A DNA stretch of 64,000 nt, taken from positions 1,302,001-1,366,000 of the forward strand of contig CAVTIV010000019.1 in NCBI GenBank assembly GCA_963734865.1, given 5' to 3'. Position numbers and translations under genes: made by a program. Origin of the DNA: CBDCUW01 sp963734865 (lineage in GTDB: Bacteria > Planctomycetota > Planctomycetia > Pirellulales > Pirellulaceae). The notes under the pieces were generated by a model, which saw only the letters and a program-made list of their open reading frames with translations, made no database searches and was not told the DNA's origin. Shown one piece after another: positions 10,078 to 17,816 of this stretch (its first letter is position 1; each line of letters starts with the position of its first letter).

Positions 10078-10639
10078 GCAGTTTTCCAGTTAAGAGCTTG
10101 CGTATCCGAATCGGCCCATCGGTACTATCGAGCGTAGCGTCAGGAATCCAGTTTACCATTTTAGGCCCGCGGTAAAGAAGCACGCCGTCATTGAATATCA
10201 CTGCCTTTGAGAAAGCCGCCCATTTGAGATTGGTTTGCTCGATTTCCGATTCAGCGCGAAATCCGTCATTCGACAGGTGAATGATCTGCTGAGCATTACA
10301 GTGCGGTGATTTGCGAAAATTGCGTGTGGCAAGATAGTCGTCAATCTTGTGCGGAAAGAACGCAAATATTGCGAGAGCAACCATGAAAGCCGAGGCGAAG
10401 TATTGTGGAATGAATAGTCCGACAATTGCAACGAGCACGAAAATGAACGCAGCAACGAATCGAAACCAACGCCACAGCCGGCGTCCCGAATGTTGCGACC
10501 GGAATCGCGTTAGCGTGTCGACGAGGTGTTGTGATGTGAACGAGAATCGGGAGGTAATGGTGCCGATGGAACTCGGATCAACGTCGCCGATGTCGTGCGA
10601 CTCAGCTAGCGGCGGATCGTAGGGATTCATGTTTTCCAT
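10034..10639 (-). CDS. YcxB-like membrane protein (cassette 13)
   Basis: A 201-residue protein starting MENMNPYDPP; ATG 10630 (MNPYDPP) is an alternative. The N-terminal 'NPYDPP' opening is common in planctomycete membrane proteins. Two hydrophobic segments lie at about residues 65-105 ('RFVAAFIFVLVAIVGLFIPQ' and 'AFMVALAIFAFF'). The C-terminal part ('NDGFRAESEIEQTNLKWAAF', 'VIFNDGVLLYRG') resembles the YcxB-like domain. The start is only about 8 bp from the cassette boundary, and the stop lies inside attC site 13. Role unknown. Confidence 0.7.
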   Translation of the reverse strand: MENMNPYDPPLAESHDIGDVDPSSIGTITSRFSFTSQHLVDTLTRFRSQHSGRRLWRWFRFVAAFIFVLVAIVGLFIPQYFASAFMVALAIFAFFPHKIDDYLATRNFRKSPHCNAQQIIHLSNDGFRAESEIEQTNLKWAAFSKAVIFNDGVLLYRGPKMVNWIPDATLDSTDGPIRIRKLLTGKLPTNHVHPSPRKGFA

Positions 10640-10642
10640 GTT

Positions 10643-10734
10643 CGACGAACGATCAAGTTCACGCGGCGGGCGCGAGTGACGTTGATGATAAGACTGACGC
10701 TGCCGCCCGCTCGCGTGCAACGCCTTGTTCGTAC
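10643..10734 (-). repeat. attC-like site 12
   Basis: Minus-strand ends GTACGAAC (10727-10734) and GTTCGTCG (10643-10650), with GCGAGCGGGC pairing with GCCCGCCGCG inside. The opening core matches 7 of 8 bases of the complement of its cassette start (12134-12141). Confidence 0.78.
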
Positions 10735-10843
10735 TTTCCCGTTCTCACGGCAAGGAGCCTGTAGCAAAAAACAGCGGGGCTGACGCCGTGGAGCCTTCAA
10801 AAACGCCGAGATTCGAGTTGCCTGCCCGTTGCGCCACAGGCTG

Positions 10844-12115
10844 CTAGCGCGTCAGTTTTTCGATTTGGGCTTTCAACTGCTCGCCACGCAGATCGTGTGC
10901 GACAATACGACCATCCGGCCCGACCACATAGACCGTCGGAAACGACGTCACCGCCCACTTTGTCGCAAGTGGCCCCTTAGCTCCATCCCAGTGGACGTTC
11001 CACGACATCTTTCCTGAGTTGACCGCATCCACTGTGTCTGCACGCTTTTCGTCGGCCATGACACTGAGGATCGATAGCTGTCCTTCGTATTTCTCGGTAA
11101 GCGCACGCAGATCCACATACATCTCCTCACAGGGGCCGCAACCTTTGAATGAAAACTGAAGTACGGCCACCTTGCCGCGTTGCTCAGCAAGGGACCATTC
11201 GCCGCCAGCCACGAGCGCAAGTTTCAATTCTGGAGCCAGTGTGCCAACCCGCAGGTGCCGCTCCTTGAACAGCAACCCGGCGCCAAGCTCGCTCACCATG
11301 GGCATCGTCTGTGTTTTCTCGGGGTCGACCTGAATGATGTGCCAACGTTTGTCGACACCAGCAATACCGGGCTGGCGGACCGTAGATCTGGATTCTGCAA
11401 GCGATTCGAGAATCTCGATTGCTTCGAGCCGCAATTCAGCGATCTTTTCCGGTAAAAGCGAGTTGCCAAGTTCTTCCGTTAGATTCTCTTTTTCCTTTGG
11501 ATACTGCAACGGAGATCCCTCCGCGATTTCTGCAAGGCGGCGCTCCAGGAATTCCCTCCCATCTCGCATCGCCAATGCCCAAGTGGCCAACATATACCGG
11601 GCAAACTGCCGGTTCTGATCTCGAATGTCAGGTGCGTTGATCAAATGCCGCAGAAGTCGTTCGGAAGTGGGTTCGACATTCCCACCATCCAGGTAGCGAA
11701 TGATTTCAGGCAACACCGACGCGTTGGCGTAATCGGGCAAAACCATCAAAGCCCGCTGGCGGCCAACATCCCGAGGGTTGCCGTGTTCGCCTCCTCCTGC
11801 TCCGAGTAGCACCAATCGGCGTGCTGCCATCAATCCCGCATGAGTACCGTGATTGTCGCGTTCAAATTCCGTGAGCCTTGCAACATATCTCGCCGATGGG
11901 TCGTTATCAGCATAGTACTTCTCTCGCTCGGCATCGTCCTTCAACTCGTCAGCGCTGGTGTAGTACTTGTCAAATGCGGAGTACATCTCTTCGCAGATTT
12001 GAACAAGTTGTTCCTCGGGCTTCGACAGTTCGCGGACAATCGAGTCGACGGGCTGCGCATGAATTACTGCAATGGGAAAGATAAACGTCAGTACAAGGAA
12101 AAGCCAATTACGCAT
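10844..12115 (-). CDS. TlpA/thioredoxin-fold exported protein (cassette 12)
   Basis: A 423-residue protein with a signal peptide at 1-20 (MRNWLFLVLTFIFPIAVIHA). A helical region of about 250 residues follows. The C-terminal TlpA/AhpC-like domain starts near residue 287. It has the redox pair Cys326-Gly-Pro-Cys329 in 'FSFKGCGPCEEM' and the cis-Pro strand 'TSFPTVYVVGPDGRI'. It probably reduces or isomerises disulfides outside the cytoplasm, or guards against peroxides. GGAGG lies 5 nt before ATG 12115; a TTG at 12127 would add four residues. At 1.5 kb it is one of the largest cassettes. The first helical part I do not recognise. Confidence 0.85.
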   Translation of the reverse strand: MRNWLFLVLTFIFPIAVIHAQPVDSIVRELSKPEEQLVQICEEMYSAFDKYYTSADELKDDAEREKYYADNDPSARYVARLTEFERDNHGTHAGLMAARRLVLLGAGGGEHGNPRDVGRQRALMVLPDYANASVLPEIIRYLDGGNVEPTSERLLRHLINAPDIRDQNRQFARYMLATWALAMRDGREFLERRLAEIAEGSPLQYPKEKENLTEELGNSLLPEKIAELRLEAIEILESLAESRSTVRQPGIAGVDKRWHIIQVDPEKTQTMPMVSELGAGLLFKERHLRVGTLAPELKLALVAGGEWSLAEQRGKVAVLQFSFKGCGPCEEMYVDLRALTEKYEGQLSILSVMADEKRADTVDAVNSGKMSWNVHWDGAKGPLATKWAVTSFPTVYVVGPDGRIVAHDLRGEQLKAQIEKLTR

Positions 12116-12133
12116 CGGGGCCTCCAAGTAGAA

Positions 12134-12196
12134 GTGCGAACGAAATGCGATCTATGGGGGCACGTCGCGTGCCGGCATCGATCGTGCGTTGAACTT
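12134..12196 (-). repeat. attC-like site 11 (short type)
   Basis: A 63-bp hairpin site nearly identical to site 8. The opening core AAGTTCAAC (12188-12196) is the exact complement of its cassette start at 12642-12650. It closes with GTTCGCAC. Confidence 0.82.
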
Positions 12197-12641
12197 TGTC
12201 GCTCGCTGGCGCCCCAGTGGCGGGCGAGTTTCCAGATCGGGGCGATCCGGTCAGTACGATTCTACCAGCATGTCGCCGTCTGGGGACACGCCGGGAAGCG
12301 AAGGTTGAGTCGCCGCGGCGCACTTCACCGAGCCTCTTGCACTTTCTATCCGCGTTTCCAGGAGCCAGGTGTCATAATCGACACCATACTCACGCTCCAA
12401 GTACTCGATCAGCGAGGCCTTCTCCGCCTCGGCGTGCCACCGGGGACAGCGATCGTCCAAGTGATCCAACACACGAAGCCAACTCGGCTTGGGGGTTTCA
12501 CTGATCAGTCGCAGTCGATCACTATCGCACGACGGGCAGCGAATCGCAAGGAAGCCAACGAGCAAGCCTGCAAGGACTGCAGTAAGAAACTCAGCTCATC
12601 CGCATCAAACCGAGCACCGAAAAGTCAAACGCAATTCGATT
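12197..12641 (-). pseudogene. Deletion derivative of the transposase cassette (11)
   Basis: Positions 12251-12548 encode the last 100 residues of the HUH transposase. At about 12548 the sequence jumps to the far flank of the full cassette (matching 16505-16600). So this is the full cassette 8 minus about 2.4 kb, keeping both cassette ends and the attC. It encodes no motif needed for transposition. Confidence 0.8.
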
Positions 12642-12734
12642 AAGTTCAACGGCCAGGATCACCCGGCCCGAGGAGTTGACGGACCATTGCCCAAGAAAAG
12701 TTCGAGGGCTCGGCGTGCATCCGTTGGTTCGTCG
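12642..12734 (-). repeat. attC-like site 10
   Basis: Opens CGACGAAC (12727-12734), the exact complement of its cassette start (13117-13124). It closes GTTGAACTT. The interior is nearly identical to site 4. Confidence 0.82.
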
Positions 12735-13116
12735 TTCTTTGTAGTGCCGAACCAGCGACCATCACGGACTGGAATCATCACAGTATATCGAGCGCATCCG
12801 ACCGCGTAAAATTCGTGTCCAAGTTCAGTGCCTCGAAAAGAGCCGTCAGCGGGAATCCCTCTTTGCGTCTTTTTGCGTTTTTTTGTGGCAATCATCGGTT
12901 CAGCTGTGAACAACGAGAATGGTCGGCCGCAAGAAACGCAAGAAGGCGCAAAAATGGTCGCGAGCATTCGTTGGTGCCGTGCCACAAGTCAGCACCGGGA
13001 AACAAGTTTGCAATAGCGAAATAAACCCGCAAGGTAATCGATAACGTTGACAAACCGAATCACGCGGCATCAATCATCGGCAGCGCCGAAGAGCATGTGC
13101 CGAATTCATTTGCGCT
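12735..13116 (-). repeat. Cassette 10 body, duplicate of cassette 4
   Basis: Almost base-for-base identical to 18226-18606. A minus-strand frame of 108 residues runs from 12985 to 12659 ('FAPSCVSCGRPFSLFTAEP', 'MIATKKRKKTQRGIP'), but it reads on into the attC and resembles no family I know. I treat it as a possible but unproven gene. Confidence 0.55.
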
Positions 13117-13208
13117 CGACGAACGGCGGCCGTCACCGGGCCGGGAAGGTTGATTGTCCATTTGAAGACGGCCGCAGGCCCGGCTCCGGTGCACGGCATG
13201 GTTCTGGC
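13117..13208 (-). repeat. attC-like site 9
   Basis: Opens GCCAGAAC (13201-13208), the exact complement of its cassette start at 13705-13712. It closes GTTCGTCG. Arms CCGTGCACCGGAGCCGGGCC and GGCCCGGTGACGGCC give the imperfect stem. Confidence 0.85.
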
Positions 13209-13639
13209 TCCTCCGCGCCATCGTACTCGTACTCGTACTCAGCCCCGCGGTACTCGTACTCGCTTCCAGATTCGGACACCGTGTCAGCCCGGGCGATCAA
13301 CCGAGTCAGCATCGAGACGATCCGTTTGAGCATCGTCTTGAGTTCGCGATGACGACCATCATCCAAACCATCGATTGCCGCAAGCACGTCTTGAATCGCG
13401 GCACATTCGAGCGTTGACCCACGAGCGATGTCAAGAAAGCGGTTGCGATCCTTGAGGCTGCGTTTGCCGTTACCCTCGGCGATATTGAGCGGAATCGATT
13501 GGGCCGCGCGAAGCCACTGATCGCGCACATGACGGTGAACGCCGTCGAGCGACTTGGCGTCAGCGAAAGACGCGGAGACGTACTCTATGGCGAGGCGATA
13601 AACGTCGAGGCGGTCGTGGTCGAAGATGGGTTCAGTCAC
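13133..13639 (-). CDS. S23-type four-helix-bundle protein (cassette 9)
   Basis: A 168-residue protein of the 23S rRNA intervening-sequence/S23 family. Helices contain 'LDVYRLAIEYV', 'RDQWLRAAQSIPLNIAEGNG', 'DRNRFLDIARGSTLECAAI' and 'ELKTMLKRIVSMLTRLI'. The family includes proteins encoded within 23S rRNA intervening sequences and the Avd accessory proteins of diversity-generating retroelements. The start is GTG at 13639. The C-terminus has an EYEYEYD tract encoded by GAGTAC repeats, and the frame then runs on into attC site 9 (the last ~25 residues are attC-encoded). Complementary GTACTC-rich segments flank the gene (13210-13275 and 13648-13702). A frameshifted second copy lies at 16619-17126. 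Confidence 0.85.
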   Translation of the reverse strand: MTEPIFDHDRLDVYRLAIEYVSASFADAKSLDGVHRHVRDQWLRAAQSIPLNIAEGNGKRSLKDRNRFLDIARGSTLECAAIQDVLAAIDGLDDGRHRELKTMLKRIVSMLTRLIARADTVSESGSEYEYRGAEYEYEYDGAEEPEPCRAPEPGLRPSSNGQSTFPAR

Positions 13640-13704
13640 CGCAGTGTGAATTCGAGTAGGAGTACGAGTACCGGCCTACGCCCTGAGTAGGAGTACGATT
13701 AGTT

Positions 13705-13767
13705 GCCAGAACGAAATGCGATCTATGGGGGCACGTCGCGTGCCGGCATAGATCGTGCGTTGAACTT
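13705..13767 (-). repeat. attC-like site 8 (short type)
   Basis: A 63-bp site. Opening core AAGTTCAAC (13759-13767) is the exact complement of its cassette start (16601-16609). It closes GTTCTGGC. GCGATCTATG pairs with CATAGATCGTGC and GGCACG with CGTGCC around a 3-nt loop. This is the attC of the 2.9-kb transposase-integrase cassette. Confidence 0.85.
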
Positions 13768-13810
13768 TGTCGCTCGCTGGCGGGCGAGTTTCCAGATCGG
13801 GGCGATCCGG

Positions 13811-15349
13811 TCAGTACGATTCTACCAGCATGTCGCCGTCTGGGGACAAGCCGGGAAGCGAAGGTTGAGTCGCCGCGGCGCACTTCACCGAGCCTCTTGC
13901 ACTTTCTATCCGCGTTTCCAGGAGCCAGGTGTCATAATCGACACCATACTCACGCTCCAGGTACTCGATCAGCGAGGCCTTCTCCGCCTCGGCGTGCCAC
14001 CGGGGACAGCGATCGTCCAAGTGATCCAACACACGAAGCCAACTCGGCTTGGGGATTTCGCTGATCAGTCGCAGTCGATCACTATCGCACGACGGGCAGC
14101 GAATCGCATCCTGGTCTTCGTCGTCGATGGAATCACCAAGCCACGAGTCGTCGATCGGCTCGTCCGCATCGTCCAGTTTCCAAGCCGCCGGATCGAAGGC
14201 GATCGACTCCAAAATCTCTTGGCAACGGTCCATGTAGGCGGTCTGCCGGCGACAACTCCAACCGCCGAAATGGCGAACCTTCGTCAGCTGATTCGGCTGG
14301 ATGTGCAGGCACCAACGACGGGTGAAGTCATCGATCTGCATCGTCACCGGGACCTGCCGGCGGTCCCCGCCGACTCGCACGCCCTCGCGGGCCAGGATCG
14401 TCACCTCGCGGGCGTCCGCTGCAATGATCCGGCGGTCGCTGATTGGCCCGCCGGTCAAGTAACGTGTCAAATAGCGAACCACTTGATCGGCCGAAGCATC
14501 CTGGCTCGGTGGCGGTTGGATAAAGCTGACCCATTCGACCGACTCCAGCCCCTCGCAGAACGCTTCCCAAGCATCATCGTTTTGCAAGTTCGTGAACTTG
14601 CCGCCCAGTTTCAGTTTTCCGTCGCGGCGAAGCCGACGCAGGTGGCGAACGGCGAACTTGCGAAAGCTCTCCCGCAAGCTGGTCGCGTCGACCAGGTAGT
14701 GCCCGTCACTGTTGGCGACATCCGCGGGTGCTTCGGCTTGTTCCCAGCCGTCGTGCGAAAGACTGGGACCGGCTCCGGGCACCAACGCGTGCACGTGCCA
14801 GTGCGAATCCATTCGCTGGTTCCAAGTGTGCAGCACCATCATCGCCGCCGGATCGTAGTCCTGCTGAGAGCGAATCGCTTTTTGCAGAGCTTTCCAGGCC
14901 GACGTGAACAACAACTCCGCCAGCTCCGACCGATTGGCCAAGGCCATCTCCGAAAGCTCACTCGGCAGCGTGAAGACGACTTGGTAGTACGTCACATCAT
15001 CAAGGATCAATGCCTCGGCCCTGGCTGCGAAGTCGTAGCGTTTTCTTCCGCTGCAGACCGGACAGTGCCGGTCGCCACAGGAATGATGAACCGTCGTGAC
15101 CTCGCCGCAGTCGTCACACTGATACGTCTTGCCGCCCAGTGCCGCGGTCCGGCACAGCGACAGTTTCGCCAGCGTGCTCCGCACCAACTCGCAAGGCGAC
15201 GACTGCTTGACGTAAGACGCCGCCGCGATGCGAAGGATCTGGGCGACGGTTAACTTTTCGGCGGTTTTTTCGGTGTGTTCGGATCGTTCTCTTTCGAGTT
15301 GTTCTCCTCGGGCGGCCTGTACGTCGGTAACTGCCGCACCGGGAGCCAA
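13811..15349 (-). CDS. IS91-like HUH transposase (cassette 8)
   Basis: Rolling-circle (Y1/Y2 HUH) transposase of about 490-510 residues. Numbered from a TTG at 15349, residues 75-100 form a zinc finger ('CDDCGEV', 'CGDRHCPVC'). The HUH metal site is HWHVH at 183-187. The catalytic tyrosine segment is YLTRYLTG at 293-300. A Cys pair 'CPSCDSDRL' is near the C-terminus. Family similarity begins at about 15253 ('KLTVAQILRIAA'). No ATG or GTG is available there, so the start is uncertain: TTG 15349, or a -1 frameshift from the upstream integrase at T6 (15265-15270, plus strand). It overlaps the integrase stop. Truncated copies lie at 7979-8445 and 12251-12548. It sits inside a cassette bounded by attC sites 7 and 8. 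Confidence 0.87.
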   Translation of the reverse strand: MAPGAAVTDVQAARGEQLERERSEHTEKTAEKLTVAQILRIAAASYVKQSSPCELVRSTLAKLSLCRTAALGGKTYQCDDCGEVTTVHHSCGDRHCPVCSGRKRYDFAARAEALILDDVTYYQVVFTLPSELSEMALANRSELAELLFTSAWKALQKAIRSQQDYDPAAMMVLHTWNQRMDSHWHVHALVPGAGPSLSHDGWEQAEAPADVANSDGHYLVDATSLRESFRKFAVRHLRRLRRDGKLKLGGKFTNLQNDDAWEAFCEGLESVEWVSFIQPPPSQDASADQVVRYLTRYLTGGPISDRRIIAADAREVTILAREGVRVGGDRRQVPVTMQIDDFTRRWCLHIQPNQLTKVRHFGGWSCRRQTAYMDRCQEILESIAFDPAAWKLDDADEPIDDSWLGDSIDDEDQDAIRCPSCDSDRLRLISEIPKPSWLRVLDHLDDRCPRWHAEAEKASLIEYLEREYGVDYDTWLLETRIESARGSVKCAAATQPSLPGLSPDGDMLVESY

Positions 15350-16191
15350 TCCAACGGACTGGGCACATTGATCAAGTGTTCGCGGCGACAGTGCAGGTAG
15401 ATCATCGTGGTGGTGAAGCTGGCGTGACCAAGAAGTTTGCTGATCGTCAGCAAGTCGACTCCCGCTTCGAGTAGACCCGTCGCATAAGAATGTCTCAGAA
15501 TGTGCGGATGGACATTCTTCTTGATGCCGGCCAACTTGGCCGACTGCTTGATCGCCTTCTGGATCGACGTGTCGGCGTAAGGCTTGTCCGGTCGCTTGCC
15601 GGGAAACAGGAAGTCGGTCGGCCGGTACTGCTCCCAATACGTCCGAAGTTCCTGCAGCAGTCTCGGCGAGAGGGGTACCAGTCGCTCTTTGGCCCCCTTG
15701 CCGTGGGTGATTCGGATCTGCATCCGTTGCGAGTCGATATCGGGGATCTTCAAGTGGGCCGCTTCGGAGAGTCTCATCCCACAGGCATACAGGACCGAGA
15801 GAAACGTTCGGTGCTTGAGGTTCTTGGTGCATCGCAGCAGCTCGTCGACTTCTTGTCGGCTGAGCACCACTGGTAGCGTTTTGGGACGCTTGCCGAAGGG
15901 AACCATGGTGACCGGCCAGGGGACACGGATCGTGTGGGTGTACAGGAACCGTAAAGCACAGACGGCTTGATTGAACGTGCTGTAGGCCACTTTCTTGGTT
16001 TGGATCAGATAAAGTTGGAAGGTCCTAACGTCTTCGACGGTCGCTCTATCAAGCGGTTTTTCGATAAAGTCGGCAAACCTTCGCACGTGGTAGGTGTAGG
16101 CATCGATGGTCGAGTCGGCGAGATTGCGAATCATCATGTCTTCGGCGAGGCGACGAGTGAGTTCGCACTTACGGTTTTTGTAGGGGGTCAT
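15250..16191 (-). CDS. Tyrosine recombinase paired with IS91-like transposase (cassette 8)
   Basis: A 313-residue XerC/phage-type integrase. The N-terminal SAM-like core-binding domain has 'LADSTIDAYTYHVRRF' and 'STFNQAVCALRFLY'. The catalytic domain has Arg in 'YACGMRLSEAAHLKI', the Lys strand 'GKGAKERLVPL', HxxR in 'HPHILRHSYATGLL', His in 'LLGHASFTTTMIY' and the nucleophile Tyr in 'MIYLHC'. It lacks the extra insertion that marks integron integrases, so it is not an IntI. ATG 16191 is preferred; GTG 16227 would add 12 residues. IS91-family elements with such an upstream integrase gene are known in several phyla. The two genes are adjacent and overlapping, which suggests they act together. 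Confidence 0.9.
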   Translation of the reverse strand: MTPYKNRKCELTRRLAEDMMIRNLADSTIDAYTYHVRRFADFIEKPLDRATVEDVRTFQLYLIQTKKVAYSTFNQAVCALRFLYTHTIRVPWPVTMVPFGKRPKTLPVVLSRQEVDELLRCTKNLKHRTFLSVLYACGMRLSEAAHLKIPDIDSQRMQIRITHGKGAKERLVPLSPRLLQELRTYWEQYRPTDFLFPGKRPDKPYADTSIQKAIKQSAKLAGIKKNVHPHILRHSYATGLLEAGVDLLTISKLLGHASFTTTMIYLHCRREHLINVPSPLDWLPVRQLPTYRPPEENNSKENDPNTPKKPPKS

Positions 16192-16600
16192 GGCGTTGAT
16201 TCTTGACGAGGAGCTGACGCGATTCACTCAACCAGGAGTGAACGATTGACTTTCCAGCGTGCTTACAAAACGCAAAAGCGCAAGACCTTTTTATCAAAAC
16301 GATCGCTACAACCGGCCCTGAGAGGGAACGTCGCTTGACGGCTTGCCTGACGCGTGAGCGTTTAAAAAGAATGAAGAAAAGATCGCCGGCGCAGCCGATC
16401 CCCAACCTTTGAAAGACCCTCGAGCATTGCCTGACTGAGGAGAGGAGAACGGGCACCCATCGAGTTGCCAGGGGAAGATACCGGCGGGACGGCATTGGGG
16501 GTTGGCAAGGAAGCCAACGAGCAAGCCTGCAAGGACCGCAGTAAGAAACTCAGCTCATCCGCATCAAACCGAGCACCGAAAAGTCAAACGCAATTCGATT
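16192..16600. other. Upstream region of the transposase-integrase cassette
   Basis: I see no gene in about 400 bp. It should contain the promoter of the integrase-transposase pair. Its leftmost ~100 bp in cassette order (16505-16600) are preserved in the deletion derivative at 12549-12641. Confidence 0.5.
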
Positions 16601-16694
16601 AAGTTCAACGGCGGCCGATCACCGGGCCGGGAAGGTTGATTGTCCATTTGAAGACGGCCGCAGGCCCGGCTCCGGTGCACGGCATGGTTCTGGC
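16601..16694 (-). repeat. attC-like site 7
   Basis: Opens GCCAGAAC (16687-16694), the exact complement of its cassette start (17192-17199). It closes GTTGAACTT. The interior is nearly identical to site 9. Confidence 0.85.
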
Positions 16695-17126
16695 TCCTCC
16701 GCGCCATCGTACTCGTACTCGTACTCAGCCCCGCGGTACTCGTACTCGCTTCCAGATTCGGACACCGTGTCAGCCCGGGCGATCAACCGAGTCAGCATCG
16801 AGACGATCCGTTTGAGCATCGTCTTGAGTTCGCGATGACGACCATCATCCAAACCATCGATTGCCGCAAGCACGTCTTGAATCGCGGCACATTCGAGCGT
16901 TGACCCACGAGCGATGTCAAGAAAGCGGTTGCGATCCTTGAGGCTGCGTTTGCCGTTACCCTCGGCGATATTGAGCGGAATCGATTGGGCCGCGCGAAGC
17001 CACTGATCGCGGCGCATGACGGTGAACGCCGTCGAGCGACTTGGCGTCAGCGAAAGACGCGGAGACGTACTCTATGGCGAGGCGATAAACGTCGAGGCGG
17101 TCGTGGTCGAAGATGGGTTCAGTCAC
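16619..17126 (-). pseudogene. S23-type four-helix-bundle protein, frameshifted copy (cassette 7)
   Basis: Nearly identical to 13133-13639, with the same GTG start position (17126) and the same EYEYEYD tail. It carries one extra base near 17011 (ATCGCGGCGCATG instead of ATCGCGCACATG). The first ~40 residues are therefore out of frame with the rest. Either it is a decayed duplicate or the extra base is a sequence error. Confidence 0.8.
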
Positions 17127-17191
17127 CGCAGTGTGAATTCGAGTAGGAGTACGAGTACCGGGCTGCGCCCTAAGTAGGAGTACGATTCGTT

Positions 17192-17285
17192 GCCAGAACG
17201 GTCAGCCGTAACCGGGCGGCGACGAGAGATTGTCCATTTCAAAACGCCAGACTTCGCCGCTCCGGTTCACGGCATTGTTCGTTGC
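17192..17285 (-). repeat. attC-like site 6
   Basis: Opens GCAACGAAC (17277-17285), a nine-base exact complement of its cassette start (17724-17732). It closes GTTCTGGC. Arms: CCGTGAACCGGAGCGGCG and CGCCGCCCGGTTACGG. Confidence 0.88.
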
Positions 17286-17337
17286 GATTGCGAGCGACCG
17301 GTCAGCATGGCATCACGTCGGAAGTATGACGTCGGTT

Positions 17338-17727
17338 TTATTGTACCAATGGCAGCATCACCCACAATTGGAAGATCGAAAGCATCACGTCGGAAAGCAC
17401 AATCGAAGTTCGAAACGCACGCGACCGATCCGTCAGTTTTGCTGCTGCGTAGGCCATCATTGCTGGAAACAACATCCACGTGAACGCCAGAGGCAACTGA
17501 ACAATCCGAACATAGAAGAGAGCTTCAAGTGGACGCGGTACGCTGATCAGTCCAGTATCGGACAAAGTGAAGGCGGCCCAGAAGCATACGACGGCAAGAT
17601 GCAGGTAAAACAACGTGCGTACGATTCGCAGTCGCGAAGACGCGACTAGCGGCGGCTGCTTGCCCTGCGATTTTGGACTTGAGTACGGATTTAGTTCACT
17701 CAGCCTAGCAACTCCCTTCTGAAGCAA
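17338..17727 (-). CDS. Small multi-pass membrane protein (cassette 6)
   Basis: About 129 residues. Three hydrophobic segments are visible: 'TLFYLHLAVVCFWAAFTL', 'ALFYVRIVQLPLAFTWMLF' and 'SIVLSDVMLSIFQLWVMLPL'. The N-terminal 'SELNPYSSP' is the usual opening of planctomycete membrane proteins. TTG 17727 starts right at the cassette boundary; CTG at 17703 (giving MSELNPYSS) fits the protein better but is a rare start. No function recognised. Confidence 0.6.
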   Translation of the reverse strand: MLQKGVARLSELNPYSSPKSQGKQPPLVASSRLRIVRTLFYLHLAVVCFWAAFTLSDTGLISVPRPLEALFYVRIVQLPLAFTWMLFPAMMAYAAAKLTDRSRAFRTSIVLSDVMLSIFQLWVMLPLVQ

Positions 17728-17816
17728 CGAACGGCCAGGATCACCCGGCCCGAGGAGTTGACGAACCATTGCCCAAGAGACGTTCGAGGGCTCGGTGTGC
17801 ATCCGTTTGTTCTGGC
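17724..17816 (-). repeat. attC-like site 5
   Basis: Opens GCCAGAAC (17809-17816), the exact complement of its cassette start (18134-18141). It closes GTTCGTTGC. The interior is very similar to sites 2, 4 and 10. Confidence 0.85.

Noticed and set aside
12659..12985. 108-residue frame of cassettes 4 and 10 as a firm gene
   Set aside because: It reads through the attC, has no recognised domain and is broken in the third copy; kept only as a possible gene within the repeat entries.
7917..13767. Treating the four short hairpin copies simply as IS91 terminal ends
   Set aside because: Their outer bases are exact complements of the matching cassette starts and differ on the other side, which is cassette behaviour; an element end would not predict this. 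Both roles at once remain possible.
15250..16191. Calling the cassette-borne recombinase the integron integrase
   Set aside because: It lacks the IntI-specific insertion and HHLHP motif, which are both present at 20774-21943.
13133..17126. Diversity-generating retroelement, because Avd belongs to the same four-helix family
   Set aside because: No reverse transcriptase, template repeat or variable repeat was found in the window.
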